Part shown: piece after piece, positions 1 to 8,002 of the stretch
Position numbering within the stretch: the first letter of the stretch is position 1
Layout of the letters: every line of letters begins with the position of its first letter
Assembly: GCA_045649025.1 (NCBI GenBank)
Contig: JAZRPB010000024.1
Location: forward strand, 35,973-99,972
Direction of reading: 5' to 3'
From: Ornithomonoglobus_A sp045649025
Lineage (GTDB): Bacteria; Bacillota; Clostridia; UBA1381
Length of the DNA: 64,000 nt
Program-made: the position numbers and the translations under genes
The notes under the pieces: generated by a model
What the model saw: the letters and a program-made list of their open reading frames with translations, nothing else
Told to the model about the DNA's origin: nothing
Database searches by the model: none

Positions 1-654
1 ATAGATGCAATGGATATAAAAAATATTTTAAGCTACGATAGAATGACACCCCGATTTATTACCGAGGATACCAAAAACCGCAGAAAAATGTATATTGCAG
101 CATCAAAGCGGGATAAGGTTGAAAAGGAGTTTGAGGGTACAAGCAGTGAGTTTTTGCAAAGTCTTGGTATGAAGCTGACGATTGAGCCTGTGTGTGAAGA
201 GGACTTGCAAAGAGCATATGAGCTTACTATACGCACACACCAGTTAAATTCAACAGGCTACACATATTCGTATGACGAGCTTAAGGAGTTTATTAAAGAC
301 GATGAGCATATTTTCCTTATTGCAGGTCTTAAGGATAAATTCGGCGATTACGGAAAAATAGGTCTTATTCTTGTTGAAAATAAAGAGGAATTAAGAATAA
401 AGCTGCTGCTTATGAGCTGCCGTGTTATGTCGCGAGGTGTTGGCTCGGCAATTTTGGTGTACCTTGCAAAGCTTAAGGAAAAGCTTGGTAAAAGAATGTT
501 TGCGGAATTTAAAACAACCGACCGCAACAGAATGATGTATATAACATATAAGCTGATGGGCTTTGATGAAATAGAAGATAACGATGGTGATGTGCTTTTA
601 GAATACACATCAGACGAGGAAAAGGATTACCCACCGTATTTTAATATAATTTAA
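1..654 (+). CDS. FkbH-like protein, C-terminal part (truncated by window edge)
   Basis: The frame is open from base 1, so the gene starts upstream of the window; the ATG at 10 is internal. The visible 217 codons resemble the C-terminal, GNAT-like half of FkbH-family proteins. A linker of the form ITEDTKNRRKMY leads into EFLQSLGMKLTI and then RAYELTIRTHQLN, which corresponds to the family's RA-x-LTQ-TNQFN motif. FkbH proteins usually carry an N-terminal HAD-type phosphatase that loads glyceryl or related units onto carrier proteins; that half is not visible here. A phosphopantetheinyl transferase lies at 8 kb, but any link is only suggestive. It could be another FkbH/GNAT relative. Confidence 0.7.
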   Translation: MDAMDIKNILSYDRMTPRFITEDTKNRRKMYIAASKRDKVEKEFEGTSSEFLQSLGMKLTIEPVCEEDLQRAYELTIRTHQLNSTGYTYSYDELKEFIKDDEHIFLIAGLKDKFGDYGKIGLILVENKEELRIKLLLMSCRVMSRGVGSAILVYLAKLKEKLGKRMFAEFKTTDRNRMMYITYKLMGFDEIEDNDGDVLLEYTSDEEKDYPPYFNII

Positions 655-676
655 GCCATAAACAGCCTCTATGTTA

Positions 677-762
677 GGGGATAGTAAAAAAAAGATGCGA
701 AAATAAGCAAACCGAACTAAAAGGTGGTGTAAAAATTTTACACCACCTTTTTTAGCATCCCC
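677..762 (+). repeat. Family B element, short form (B1)
   Basis: The left end GGGGATAGTAAAAAAAAG and right end TTTTTTAGCATCCCC match the ends of the long family B copies, including an internal AAGCAAACCGAAC segment. The middle 150 bp or so of the long form is missing, and the space is filled by a palindrome (719-752). It lies between convergent genes; its right end is 2 bp from the stop codon of the DMT transporter gene. Confidence 0.75.
719..752. terminator. Bidirectional intrinsic terminator inside B1
   Basis: Perfect palindrome AAGGTGGTGTAAAAA / TTTTTACACCACCTT, flanked by A and T runs, between two convergent genes. A similar GTGGTGTAAAA palindrome begins at the very end of the window, just after element B8. 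Confidence 0.8.
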
Positions 763-764
763 TG

Positions 765-1670
765 TTATTTTTTTGACCTGTTAACAATTACTATACCTGC
801 ACACACGCACACTAACGAAATTAAATATTCTATTTTGAAAATGTCTTCCTTTAAGAATATTGCAGACAATATTGTGGCGGTAATCGGGATTATGAAGTTA
901 TATATACTGATTTTACTCACAGGGTTGTATGTAAGAAGCATTGTCCAGATTGAGTATGCACCAATAGATATAAGTGACAGATACAGTAAACCTATAATGC
1001 CGCTTAACGATACCTGTGTGAATGCACCGCCGCATAAAAGGCCTATCACAACAAGCATAACACCGCCAATAAGCAGATTATACATTGCAACTGTGTTGGA
1101 GTTTTCAAGCTGTGTAACCTTTTTGCTTATCATAGAGCCTATTACAAATGCAAGAGCACCCACCACAATAAGACCTTCGCCCTTAAAAGAGATTGCAGCA
1201 CTTCCGCCATTGAGAGTTACGGCAAGTACGCCTGCAAAGCCTATTATTGTTCCTAATATTTTTGCGGCTGTGATTTTTTCGTTCTTGTATGCAAAATGAG
1301 CAACTATTACTGCAATAAATGTGCTTGTTGCATTAAATATTGAGCCGTTAGTGCCCGATGTATTGGAAAGGCCTACATAGAAGAATAAATATTGCAGTGC
1401 AGTGTATACAAACGCAAGCAGTATAAGGCTTGGAATATTTTTCTTTTGCGGTGCTTGTACCTTTTTGTTTTTAATGCTTGAAACTAATATAAGAATTATG
1501 CCTGCAATTGTAAAACGTAAGCCCGCAAATAGAAGTATCTGCGGCACTGTTTCAATTCCGAAGGCGGCGTAACCAAGCTTTATTCCGGGATATGCACTGC
1601 CCCATAAAATGTTGCACAATATTGCAAGCAGGATTGTGATAGTTGTTGATTTGTATATTTTGTTACTCAT
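765..1670 (-). CDS. DMT-superfamily (EamA) transporter
   Basis: A 301-residue, very hydrophobic protein with about ten predicted membrane helices arranged as two EamA repeats (roughly residues 10-145 and 155-298). The N-terminal NILWGSAYPGIKLGY and mid-protein SNTSGTNGSIFNATSTF segments are typical of drug/metabolite exporters. The substrate cannot be read from sequence. It is a single-gene leftward unit; its promoter must lie in the 1671-1980 gap, which also holds element A1. It ends 2 bp before the right end of B1. Confidence 0.88.
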   Translation of the reverse strand: MSNKIYKSTTITILLAILCNILWGSAYPGIKLGYAAFGIETVPQILLFAGLRFTIAGIILILVSSIKNKKVQAPQKKNIPSLILLAFVYTALQYLFFYVGLSNTSGTNGSIFNATSTFIAVIVAHFAYKNEKITAAKILGTIIGFAGVLAVTLNGGSAAISFKGEGLIVVGALAFVIGSMISKKVTQLENSNTVAMYNLLIGGVMLVVIGLLCGGAFTQVSLSGIIGLLYLSLISIGAYSIWTMLLTYNPVSKISIYNFIIPITATILSAIFLKEDIFKIEYLISLVCVCAGIVIVNRSKK

Positions 1671-1762
1671 AATTTAGTGTATGATACATTTTATTTTGTA
1701 TCATATATCCTTTCTTGATTAAATTTATATATTATAGAATTCGTGTACAAATTAGATGCCGC

Positions 1763-1905
1763 TAAATCATTTTACCAGGAGTAAAAATGCTTGCTTGCAA
1801 AGGCATTTTTGCGACACCGTCAATTGACACAGTGCTCGAAAGAGCACAAAAGAGCGTAAGCTCTTAAGAATTTTATGAAATAAAATTCTGTATGTGTCAA
1901 TTATA
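1763..1905 (+). repeat. Family A structured element, copy A1
   Basis: Starts near TTTTACCAGGAGTAAAAA and closes with TGTGTCAATT. Predicted stems are AAAATGC/GCATTTT; a long-range closing stem AATTGACACA/TGTGTCAATT; and within it GTGCTC-GAAA-GAGCAC, AAGAGC-GTAA-GCTCTT and GAATTTTA/TAAAATTC. Two loops are GNRA-type. The copy at 55581-55706 (opposite strand) keeps the same layout with changed but still paired bases. No coding frame. It lies upstream of the leftward DMT gene. Confidence 0.75.
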
Positions 1906-1983
1906 GCCTAAATTGTATTTTTTGTCAAGTTAGGTAGTATTTTGCAAAAAAGATGCCGTAAATTCATTACAGCCCATTTGGGA

Positions 1984-2233
1984 GGGATAGGAAAAAATGT
2001 TTCAGAATGGACAAAATGAGCCCAAACCGTGTTGCAACGCGGTTTGGGCTTACCCGAAGGCGTACAAAGGTACGTCGAGAGGCGAATTTTGTTCATAGCA
2101 AAAACGCATTTTATAAAAAAGAAAACACGCAAAAATGCGTGTTTTCGTCATTTTATGTTCGAACTACAAATTATAGCCAACTAATTTTGAGACTATACTT
2201 GCGTTTTTGTGGTCTGGACTTTTTTTACATCCC
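1984..2233 (+). repeat. Family B element, subfamily II (B2)
   Basis: A 250-bp copy running from GGGATAGGAAAAAATG to TTTTTTTACATCCC. Stems seen are ACAAAAT/ATTTTGT, then GCCCAAACCG/CGGTTTGGGC, the invariant GGCGTAC-AAAG-GTACGTC hairpin, and AAAACACGC/GCGTGTTTT. Its right end overlaps the TAG stop of the purine permease gene. About 25 bp before the left end (AATTCATTACAG) is also similar to the sequence before B6. Together with A1 it accounts for most of the 562-bp gap between genes. Confidence 0.85.
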
Positions 2234-3585
2234 TATAGTACAATTGTTAGTATTCTTATTATAAACAATGCACTTGAAACCCACATAACAGGGTGAATAT
2301 CACGAACCTTGCCTGTGAATAGCTTTAGAAGTACCCAAGAAAGAATACCAAACATAATACCATTAGCTATTGAATATGTAAATGGCATCATAATGATTGC
2401 AACAAAACCACTTACTGTGTCGGCAATATCACCATCAAATGTCATTTTCTTAACTGATGACATCATCAAAAGTGCAACGAATAGTAACGCTGGAGTGGTT
2501 GCAAAGCCAGGGATTGCAAGGAATATTGGTGAAAGAACTAAAGCAAGCAGGAATAATACACCTGTTGTTATAGCTGTAAGACCTGTTCTGCCGCCTTGAG
2601 CAACACCTGCACTACTCTCAACGTAGCTTGTTACTGTTGATGTACCAAGACACGCACCTGCAATTGTACCTAAAGCATCTGCCATCAAAGCACCACCTGC
2701 TTTTGGAAGGTTACCTTCCTCGTCAAGTAAATCGCCTTTTTCAGCAACACCGATTACTGTACCAACGGTATCAAATAAGTCAACAAACAAGAATGAGAAT
2801 ACGATTACTGCAAATTCAGTAATGTGACTTGTTACATAACTAAAGTCGAATGCAAACACATTAGGAGGTGTGATTGAAATTCCGTTAAATGATGGGAATA
2901 GTGAATATACACCAGCCTCAACATCAACCACATACCAGCCTGCAACCTGTGCAATCATACCAAGAACCCATGTTATAAGAATACCCCAAAGGATATCACC
3001 TGGAACCTTGAAGTAATGCATAATACCTATAATTATAAGACCAATTAAAGCTAAAACAACCTGTGGAGAAGAGATATCACCAAGTGCAACAAGTGTTGAA
3101 GGGTCTGCAACTACAATGCCTGCACCTTTTAAACCAACAATTGCAATAAACAAACCAATACCTGCTGAAATACCGAACTTTAAGTTTGCAGGAACCTTGT
3201 TTACAAGAGTTTCTCTGAACTTAAACAGTGAAAGTATAACAAAAACAATACCTTCTACCAATACAGCAGTAAGAGCGATTTGCCATGGGTTTTGAATACC
3301 TGCCTCTGCCATTGGCACACATACTGAATATGCAAAGTATGCATTAAGTCCCATACCTGATGCCAAAGCAATTGGGTAGTTAGCAAACACTGCCATAAAC
3401 ACACACGCTATTGCAGCTGAAACAGCAGTTGCTGTAAACACTGCACCAGGATCCATACCCGCTGCTGATAAAATTGACGGGTTAACTGCCAGAATATAAA
3501 CCATTGAAAGGAAGGTTGTTAAACCGGCAATAAGTTCTGTTTTCACGGTTGTGCCGTTACTTTTTAGTTTGAATAGCTTTTCCAT
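2233..3585 (-). CDS. NCS2-family purine permease (adenine/guanine/hypoxanthine type)
   Basis: A 450-residue polytopic membrane protein of the AzgA/PbuG branch of the nucleobase:cation symporter-2 family. The N-terminal KTELIAGLTTFLSMVYIL and GMGLNAYFAYSV (residues 77-88), and the later DLFDTVGTVIGVAEKG block, are hallmarks of this branch. It presumably imports purine bases. AGGAGG-type site directly before ATG. The 5' region has an ATTGCC/GGCAAT hairpin (around 3628-3648), but I see no purine riboswitch core. The stop codon TAG is shared with the end of element B2. Confidence 0.93.
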   Translation of the reverse strand: MEKLFKLKSNGTTVKTELIAGLTTFLSMVYILAVNPSILSAAGMDPGAVFTATAVSAAIACVFMAVFANYPIALASGMGLNAYFAYSVCVPMAEAGIQNPWQIALTAVLVEGIVFVILSLFKFRETLVNKVPANLKFGISAGIGLFIAIVGLKGAGIVVADPSTLVALGDISSPQVVLALIGLIIIGIMHYFKVPGDILWGILITWVLGMIAQVAGWYVVDVEAGVYSLFPSFNGISITPPNVFAFDFSYVTSHITEFAVIVFSFLFVDLFDTVGTVIGVAEKGDLLDEEGNLPKAGGALMADALGTIAGACLGTSTVTSYVESSAGVAQGGRTGLTAITTGVLFLLALVLSPIFLAIPGFATTPALLFVALLMMSSVKKMTFDGDIADTVSGFVAIIMMPFTYSIANGIMFGILSWVLLKLFTGKVRDIHPVMWVSSALFIIRILTIVL

Positions 3586-3803
3586 AGTATTCCTCCTAAA
3601 TTATATTATAGTATTTTTTGTGTTACATTGCCATATCCACAGGCAATGCATTATCACTACCTTCATTTTAATACATAAATTATAATTTTGCAATAGCCTT
3701 TTTATTTTTTTGTCTACTTTTAACGTATTTGGCACAAATAAATTATGCATAAACACCTTACAGAAATATTACAAATTTTCAAGTGTATTACAATGGTTTA
3801 ATA

Positions 3804-4070
3804 GGGGATAGGAAAAAAAGATGCAGAATAAACAAACCGAACTGAAAAACAAAGTTATTGCTTTGTTTTTCAGGTTACCTGAAGGCGTACGGTTGTACGT
3901 CGAATGGTGAGGTTTGTTTGTAGCAAAAGGCATCATAAAAAAGAAAAATATTGCCCAAAAGCAATATTTTTCCACATACAATATAACATTTTTGTTTTTA
4001 AGAGGCAAGTAACACTATGCAAGCTTCTTTATTTTTTGCCTTTTGCAGTCTGCGCTTTTTTAACATCCCC
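3804..4070 (+). repeat. Family B element, subfamily I (B3)
   Basis: A 267-bp copy with left end GGGGATAGGAAAAAAAG and right end CTTTTTTAACATCCCC. Stems: GCAGA/TCTGC near the ends, AAACAAACC/GGTTTGTTT, CTGAAAAACAAAG/CTTTGTTTTTCAG, the GTAC hairpin with loop GGTT, and AATATTGC/GCAATATT. It occupies most of the 474-bp gap upstream of the permease. Its right end overlaps the last codons and stop of the zinc-ribbon gene at 4060. It is the uninterrupted equivalent of B8. Confidence 0.88.
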
Positions 4071-4338
4071 TTTTATAACAATCTTCGCAGTATATTGGCT
4101 TGTCGTGACGAGGCTCGAAGGGGACAGTTGTTACCTTTCCGCACTTGGAGCATACCACCTCGTAAAGTGCACGCTTTGGCTTTAATTTATCGCGAAGTGC
4201 AATTCTGCATTCCTTACAACGTGTGGGCTCTGTTTGGAAACCGCGCCCGGCATAAAATTCCTGTTCACCTGCTGAAAATGTAAATTCCGAGCCGCAATCA
4301 CGGCAGATTAGAGTTTTATCAGTATACATTATTTTCAC
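4060..4338 (-). CDS. Small zinc-ribbon protein (zf-trcl type)
   Basis: 92 residues with paired CxxC motifs: CRDC (residues 13-16), CKEC, CSKC and CEDC near the C-terminus. This fits the probable zinc-ribbon family often annotated in Firmicutes. Function unknown; the motifs suggest metal binding with a possible nucleic-acid or protein partner. It starts 5 bp after sigH ends with AAAGGTG before the ATG, so it is probably co-transcribed. The last residues RGC and the TAA stop are written by the end of element B3 (GGGGATGTTAA), so the natural C-terminus may once have been different. Confidence 0.85.
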   Translation of the reverse strand: MKIMYTDKTLICRDCGSEFTFSAGEQEFYAGRGFQTEPTRCKECRIALRDKLKPKRALYEVVCSKCGKVTTVPFEPRHDKPIYCEDCYKRGC

Positions 4339-4343
4339 CTTTT

Positions 4344-4976
4344 TTAGTTATTTCTTAAATATACAAGCTTCTTTTTAATTCTCTGAATAGCGTTGTCTAC
4401 CGATTTTGCATCCTTATTTAACATATGTGCAATTTCGCGGTAGCTCCTGTCCTCCAAATAAAGCATAAGAACATCGAGCTCAAACGTGCTTAAAGACCGA
4501 TTTATTTCGCTTTCCATAGAATTGTAGCTTTCACGGTTTATAATCATTGCTTCGGGATTATGTAAATCCTCTTCTGACGCAATAATTTCAGAAAGAGAAG
4601 TATCTTGTGAGCTGTTATTGGCAGAAGTATCGAGTGATATGTATGAATTAAGCGGTTTATGCTTCTTTCGGGATGCCTCTTTAATAGCACTCAACATTCG
4701 TCTTTTAACGCACACAAGTGCAAAAACCTTAAAAAACGGAAATCGTTTACCGTCAAATTTTTTAACTGCGTTATAAAGACCAATAAGTCCCTCTTGCATC
4801 ATATCATCTTCGTCTGCACCTGCTATATAATATGTTTTAGCTTTTGACCAAACAAGATTTTTATACCTTAAAAGTATTGTTTCAAGTGCACTATTATCGC
4901 CGTTCTGTGCTTTCTTTACAAGCTCCTCATCACTCATTCTGACATAGTGATTTTTATTGTTAATATTATTGTTCAT
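4344..4976 (-). CDS. sigH: RNA polymerase sporulation sigma factor SigH
   Basis: Sigma-70 family protein of about 210 residues. Region 2 is visible in DEDDMMQEGLIGLYNAVKKFD, with RMLSAIKEASRKKH beyond it. Region 4 is the C-terminal helix-turn-helix SYREIAHMLNKDAKSVDNAI. Length and motifs match SigH, the early-stationary and sporulation-entry sigma factor. I chose ATG at 4976 because GGAGAG precedes it; a TTG at 5015 is in frame but has no ribosome site. The gene follows an amino-acid ABC ATPase gene, not the rlmB-side context I know for sigH. A hairpin at 5001-5025 sits in the junction. Confidence 0.93.
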   Translation of the reverse strand: MNNNINNKNHYVRMSDEELVKKAQNGDNSALETILLRYKNLVWSKAKTYYIAGADEDDMMQEGLIGLYNAVKKFDGKRFPFFKVFALVCVKRRMLSAIKEASRKKHKPLNSYISLDTSANNSSQDTSLSEIIASEEDLHNPEAMIINRESYNSMESEINRSLSTFELDVLMLYLEDRSYREIAHMLNKDAKSVDNAIQRIKKKLVYLRNN

Positions 4977-5000
4977 ATTATTTAATCTCTCCAAAGACAA

Positions 5001-5025
5001 ATGGCTTAAATTCAATTCAAGCCAT
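5001..5025 (-). other. Hairpin between ABC ATPase gene and sigH
   Basis: Perfect 7-bp inverted repeat ATGGCTT/AAGCCAT with an 11-nt loop, without a following T run. It may be an RNA stability or processing hairpin rather than a terminator. Confidence 0.45.
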
Positions 5026-5031
5026 AAGGTC

Positions 5032-5772
5032 TTATAATATCTTTGAAAGAAAATCTTTTAATCTTGGATTTTGAGGGTTGGTAAACAACTCCTGCGGAGT
5101 GCCGCTTTCGGCAATTTTGCCTTGGTCGAAGAATATAACCTTCGATGCAACCTCACGTGCAAAGCCCATTTCGTGAGTAACGCAAATCATAGTTATGCCG
5201 CTGTTTGTAAGCTCTCTCATAACCTCTAGAACCTCACCAACCATTTCGGGGTCGAGTGCGGAGGTTGGCTCATCAAATAATATAACCTCGGGCTCCATTG
5301 CAAGTGCACGGCATATAGCCACTCTTTGCTTTTGGCCGCCGCTTAACATCGAAGGATAAGCACTTGCCTTATCTTCAAGTCCCACTCTTTTTAATATAGC
5401 CATTGCCTGCTCTTGTGCCTGTGCTTTGTTAAGTCCCTTAAGCTCAATAGGGGCAATTGTTATATTTTCAAGAATAGTCTTGTGTGGGAACAGGTTAAAG
5501 TTCTGGAAAACCATCATCATTTTCTGACGTTGCTTGTTTATGTTAGTTGTTGGTGCGGTTATTTCCACTCCGTCTAAAAAGATTTTACCGCCGTTTGGCG
5601 TTTCAAGCATATTTAAGCATCTTAAAAATGTTGACTTTCCGCAACCCGACGGACCAATTATAACAAGCACCTCACCCTTGTGAATATCAATGTCAACGCC
5701 TGTTAAAACCTTGTTATCGCCAAAGGATTTCTGGAGATTTTCAACGTGTATCATTGCCATATTATTTTCCAT
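5032..5772 (-). CDS. Amino-acid ABC transporter, ATP-binding subunit (GlnQ-like)
   Basis: 246 residues with Walker A GPSGCGKST (40-48), Q-loop MVFQNFNLFPH, signature LSGGQKQR, Walker B VILFDEPTSALDPE and switch His in VTHEMGFA. This is the standard ATPase of polar amino acid uptake systems. The start at 5772 has AGGAGG nine bases upstream and overlaps the permease gene by 11 bp, indicating translational coupling. It is third in the substrate-binding protein, permease, ATPase order. Confidence 0.96.
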   Translation of the reverse strand: MENNMAMIHVENLQKSFGDNKVLTGVDIDIHKGEVLVIIGPSGCGKSTFLRCLNMLETPNGGKIFLDGVEITAPTTNINKQRQKMMMVFQNFNLFPHKTILENITIAPIELKGLNKAQAQEQAMAILKRVGLEDKASAYPSMLSGGQKQRVAICRALAMEPEVILFDEPTSALDPEMVGEVLEVMRELTNSGITMICVTHEMGFAREVASKVIFFDQGKIAESGTPQELFTNPQNPRLKDFLSKIL

Positions 5773-6559
5773 CTGTCTTTAACCTCCTCTCCATTTTAGT
5801 AACAAGTGCAGTTAAAAGCATAACAATAATAAGGTATATTATTGCAACTGCAATAAGCGGTAAAAACGCCTCAAAGGTACGGCTTCTTATAATATCGCCG
5901 CCGCGTGTTAAGTCGTTAATACCTATATAACCTGCAATTGATGTTTCTTTAATTAACACAATAAATTCGTTACCCAATGCAGGAAGAATGTTTTTAAATG
6001 CCTGCGGAAGTATAAAATGCCACATTGTTTGTGCGTGAGTAAAGCCTAAACTTCTGCCTGCTTCAAACTGACCGATATCAATAGACATTATTCCTGAACG
6101 CACAATCTCTGCAATATATGCCGATGAATTAAGTCCGAAAGATATAATGGCCACAAATGTTTTACTCACGTTTGGAGAGGTGAATATTACATAGTAAATT
6201 ATCAATAGCTGAATAAGCGACGGTGTGCCTCTTATAACAGTTATATATGCCTTAAATATTCCGTTTATTGCCTTTGTGAAAAAGGTTTTCTTTTCTGCCA
6301 TATCGCAGGTGCTTCGCACAATTGCGATTATAAAGCCCAAAACAATACCTATCAGTACTGCAAAAAAGCTTATAATCAAAGTTGTAGCAAGACCTGTTGT
6401 AAGATATTTCCAACGGCTGTCTTTTACAAAATTTAGATAGAATTTTGAATTTTCCCATCCGCTATTAGCACTCTCACCTGCTGCAAAGCATACACCCGCA
6501 ATTAATAAAACGGCAAGCAGTACCAATGCGGCGAATATGTATTTTTTCTTATTTTTCAT
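5762..6559 (-). CDS. Amino-acid ABC transporter, permease subunit
   Basis: 265 residues: an N-terminal hydrophobic segment resembling an uncleaved signal, then about five membrane helices and the EAA loop EAGRSLGFTHAQTMWHFILP that contacts the ATPase. Belongs to the HisM/GlnP-type permeases. TTGGAGG lies before the ATG. A terminator-like hairpin separates it from the binding-protein gene upstream, so it is probably expressed by read-through at a lower level than the binding protein. Confidence 0.95.
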   Translation of the reverse strand: MKNKKKYIFAALVLLAVLLIAGVCFAAGESANSGWENSKFYLNFVKDSRWKYLTTGLATTLIISFFAVLIGIVLGFIIAIVRSTCDMAEKKTFFTKAINGIFKAYITVIRGTPSLIQLLIIYYVIFTSPNVSKTFVAIISFGLNSSAYIAEIVRSGIMSIDIGQFEAGRSLGFTHAQTMWHFILPQAFKNILPALGNEFIVLIKETSIAGYIGINDLTRGGDIIRSRTFEAFLPLIAVAIIYLIIVMLLTALVTKMERRLKTDGK

Positions 6560-6583
6560 TTAAATCCTCCAATAGGGAAGTCT

Positions 6584-6617
6584 TAAAAAAGCACCGATCA
6601 GATGACCGATGCTTTTT
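6584..6617 (-). terminator. Intergenic terminator/attenuator after substrate-binding gene
   Basis: On the minus strand, AAAAAGCATCGGTCA / TGATCGGTGCTTTTTT forms a strong stem followed by Ts. Placed between the binding-protein and permease genes, it should cause partial termination and favour excess binding protein. Confidence 0.85.
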
Positions 6618-6623
6618 CGTGTA

Positions 6624-7424
6624 TTATTCGGCGTCTTTTACTATTATAACCTGTGTAGAAGTTGCGTATGAGTCTGTGAAGTCGATGCTCTTTAGTCTGT
6701 CCTCTGTAACGGTCATACCTGCAACGCCAACGTCAGCCTTACCTGATTGAACTGCACTAATGATTGCGTCGAAGTTAATGTCATCAATCTTTAGCTCTTT
6801 ACCAAGCTTATCGCATACGGCTTGTGCCATATCTACGTCGATACCAACTATCTGCTCGTTTTCAATATATTCATATGGCTCAAATGCAGCGTTAGTTGCC
6901 ATAACAAGTGTGCCATTTTCTCTTGTTACACCTTCAGGTGATACATATGGGTGTTGACCCTTTTCTTCACCAATGTAGTTGGCAACAATTTTATCCAATG
7001 TTCCGTCTGCCTTAAGCTCTGCAAGAGCAGCATTGATTTGTTCCTTTAGCTCTGTGTTTTCTTTAGAAATACAGATTGCATATTCTTCAAATGTGAATTC
7101 TTCGTCTAATATTTTAAGACCTTCGTTAATAGCCACAAAAGCTTCAGCAGGCTGTTGGTCGATAACAACGCAATCAACCTTACCCTGATTAAGCGCCTGT
7201 ATAGCCTCTGCACCCTTTGAATATCTTGTTACAACAGAACCCTCTGTTTCGTAGTCAGATACATAGATGTCACCTGTTGTGCCCAACTGAACACCAATTC
7301 TTGCACCAACAAGGTCATCTACACCTGTAATTGTTTTTGTTTGTACACTGTCGCCGCCGCAACCTGTAAGTAGTGTTGCTGATAGCATTGCAACAACTGC
7401 GATTGATAAAATACTCTTTTTCAT
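6624..7424 (-). CDS. Amino-acid ABC transporter, substrate-binding lipoprotein
   Basis: 266 residues with a lipoprotein signal ending in the lipobox LLTGC (Cys at about residue 22), followed by a type-2 periplasmic-binding fold. Landmarks include VQLGTTGD, GLVMATNAAFEPYEY-like NGTLVMATNAAFEPYEY, and GIDVDMAQAVCDKLG. It is anchored outside the membrane and delivers a polar amino acid to the permease encoded next door. The exact ligand cannot be read from sequence. First gene of the three-gene operon. Confidence 0.95.
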   Translation of the reverse strand: MKKSILSIAVVAMLSATLLTGCGGDSVQTKTITGVDDLVGARIGVQLGTTGDIYVSDYETEGSVVTRYSKGAEAIQALNQGKVDCVVIDQQPAEAFVAINEGLKILDEEFTFEEYAICISKENTELKEQINAALAELKADGTLDKIVANYIGEEKGQHPYVSPEGVTRENGTLVMATNAAFEPYEYIENEQIVGIDVDMAQAVCDKLGKELKIDDINFDAIISAVQSGKADVGVAGMTVTEDRLKSIDFTDSYATSTQVIIVKDAE

Positions 7425-7471
7425 TGTTTTACCTCCGTTTTTATAATATATATTTTAATATTAAATTAAAA

Positions 7472-7921
7472 TCAGTCTACAAGCACCTTAACAACAACCT
7501 TTCGGCATTTTGATGGAATATCATTTATTGCCAGGCCTGGTTGGTGGATGTCGTTGGGGTACATAATCATAAACGTGCCCGCCTTTAATGTAAGCTTTTC
7601 AGTTTTACACTCATATAGCCAATAATCGTCCTCGGGGTGCTCCTCATATAGCTTTTTATCACAGCTTATTGGTGCATAACCTATGTATTCCTCACCGTCA
7701 ACGATAAATTGAATATCTATGTGCTTTACGTGAGCCTCCGCAATATTATTTGCAGGCTTTGTATCATATTCCTGAACCGAGTAGTAGATGTTGTCGCCAT
7801 CCAATTCATATCTTCCCAATGGTGTTTTGGTAAAATCTGTTTTAAAAACAAACTCCAATGCATCCGATACTCTGCCCATACCCATATAGTTTTTGTAGTT
7901 TTCAATTGTATCAATAATCAA
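7472..7921 (-). CDS. YhcH/YjgK/YiaL (DUF386) family protein
   Basis: About 149 residues with family blocks HVKHIDIQFIVDGEEYIGYA and MIMYPNDIHQPGLA (cupin-like metal-binding residues), ending KVVVKVLVD. Family members are small beta-barrel proteins often near sialic-acid or sugar-catabolism genes; their role is poorly defined. I place the start at TTG 7921, because GGGAGGTG lies just before it and would otherwise fall inside the protein if the ATG at 7942 were used. It has its own promoter and no sugar genes nearby. Confidence 0.9.
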   Translation of the reverse strand: MIIDTIENYKNYMGMGRVSDALEFVFKTDFTKTPLGRYELDGDNIYYSVQEYDTKPANNIAEAHVKHIDIQFIVDGEEYIGYAPISCDKKLYEEHPEDDYWLYECKTEKLTLKAGTFMIMYPNDIHQPGLAINDIPSKCRKVVVKVLVD

Positions 7922-7957
7922 ATAAAACACCTCCCGATGCATATAATCTATGAATAA

Positions 7958-7986
7958 TTATACCATACAATTAAATATAATTCAAT
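7958..7986 (-). promoter_or_regulatory. Sigma-A-type promoter for the yhcH-like gene
   Basis: Minus strand TTGAAT (7986-7981), 17-bp spacer, TATAAT (7963-7958), about 40 bp upstream of the chosen TTG start. Confidence 0.75.
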
Positions 7987-8002
7987 AGTTTTTTCGTTTT
8001 TA

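Noticed and set aside
2007..2264. Arg-rich frame (TRRRTKVRR) recurring in B2, B5 and B6
   Set aside because: The frame is interrupted by TGA in B3 and shifted by a base deletion before the core in B6. The differences between copies preserve stems rather than amino acids, so I read it as a by-product of the conserved GTAC hairpin.
3601..3800. Purine riboswitch upstream of the NCS2 permease
   Set aside because: Checked for the conserved purine-aptamer core; only an ATTGCC/GGCAAT hairpin is present.
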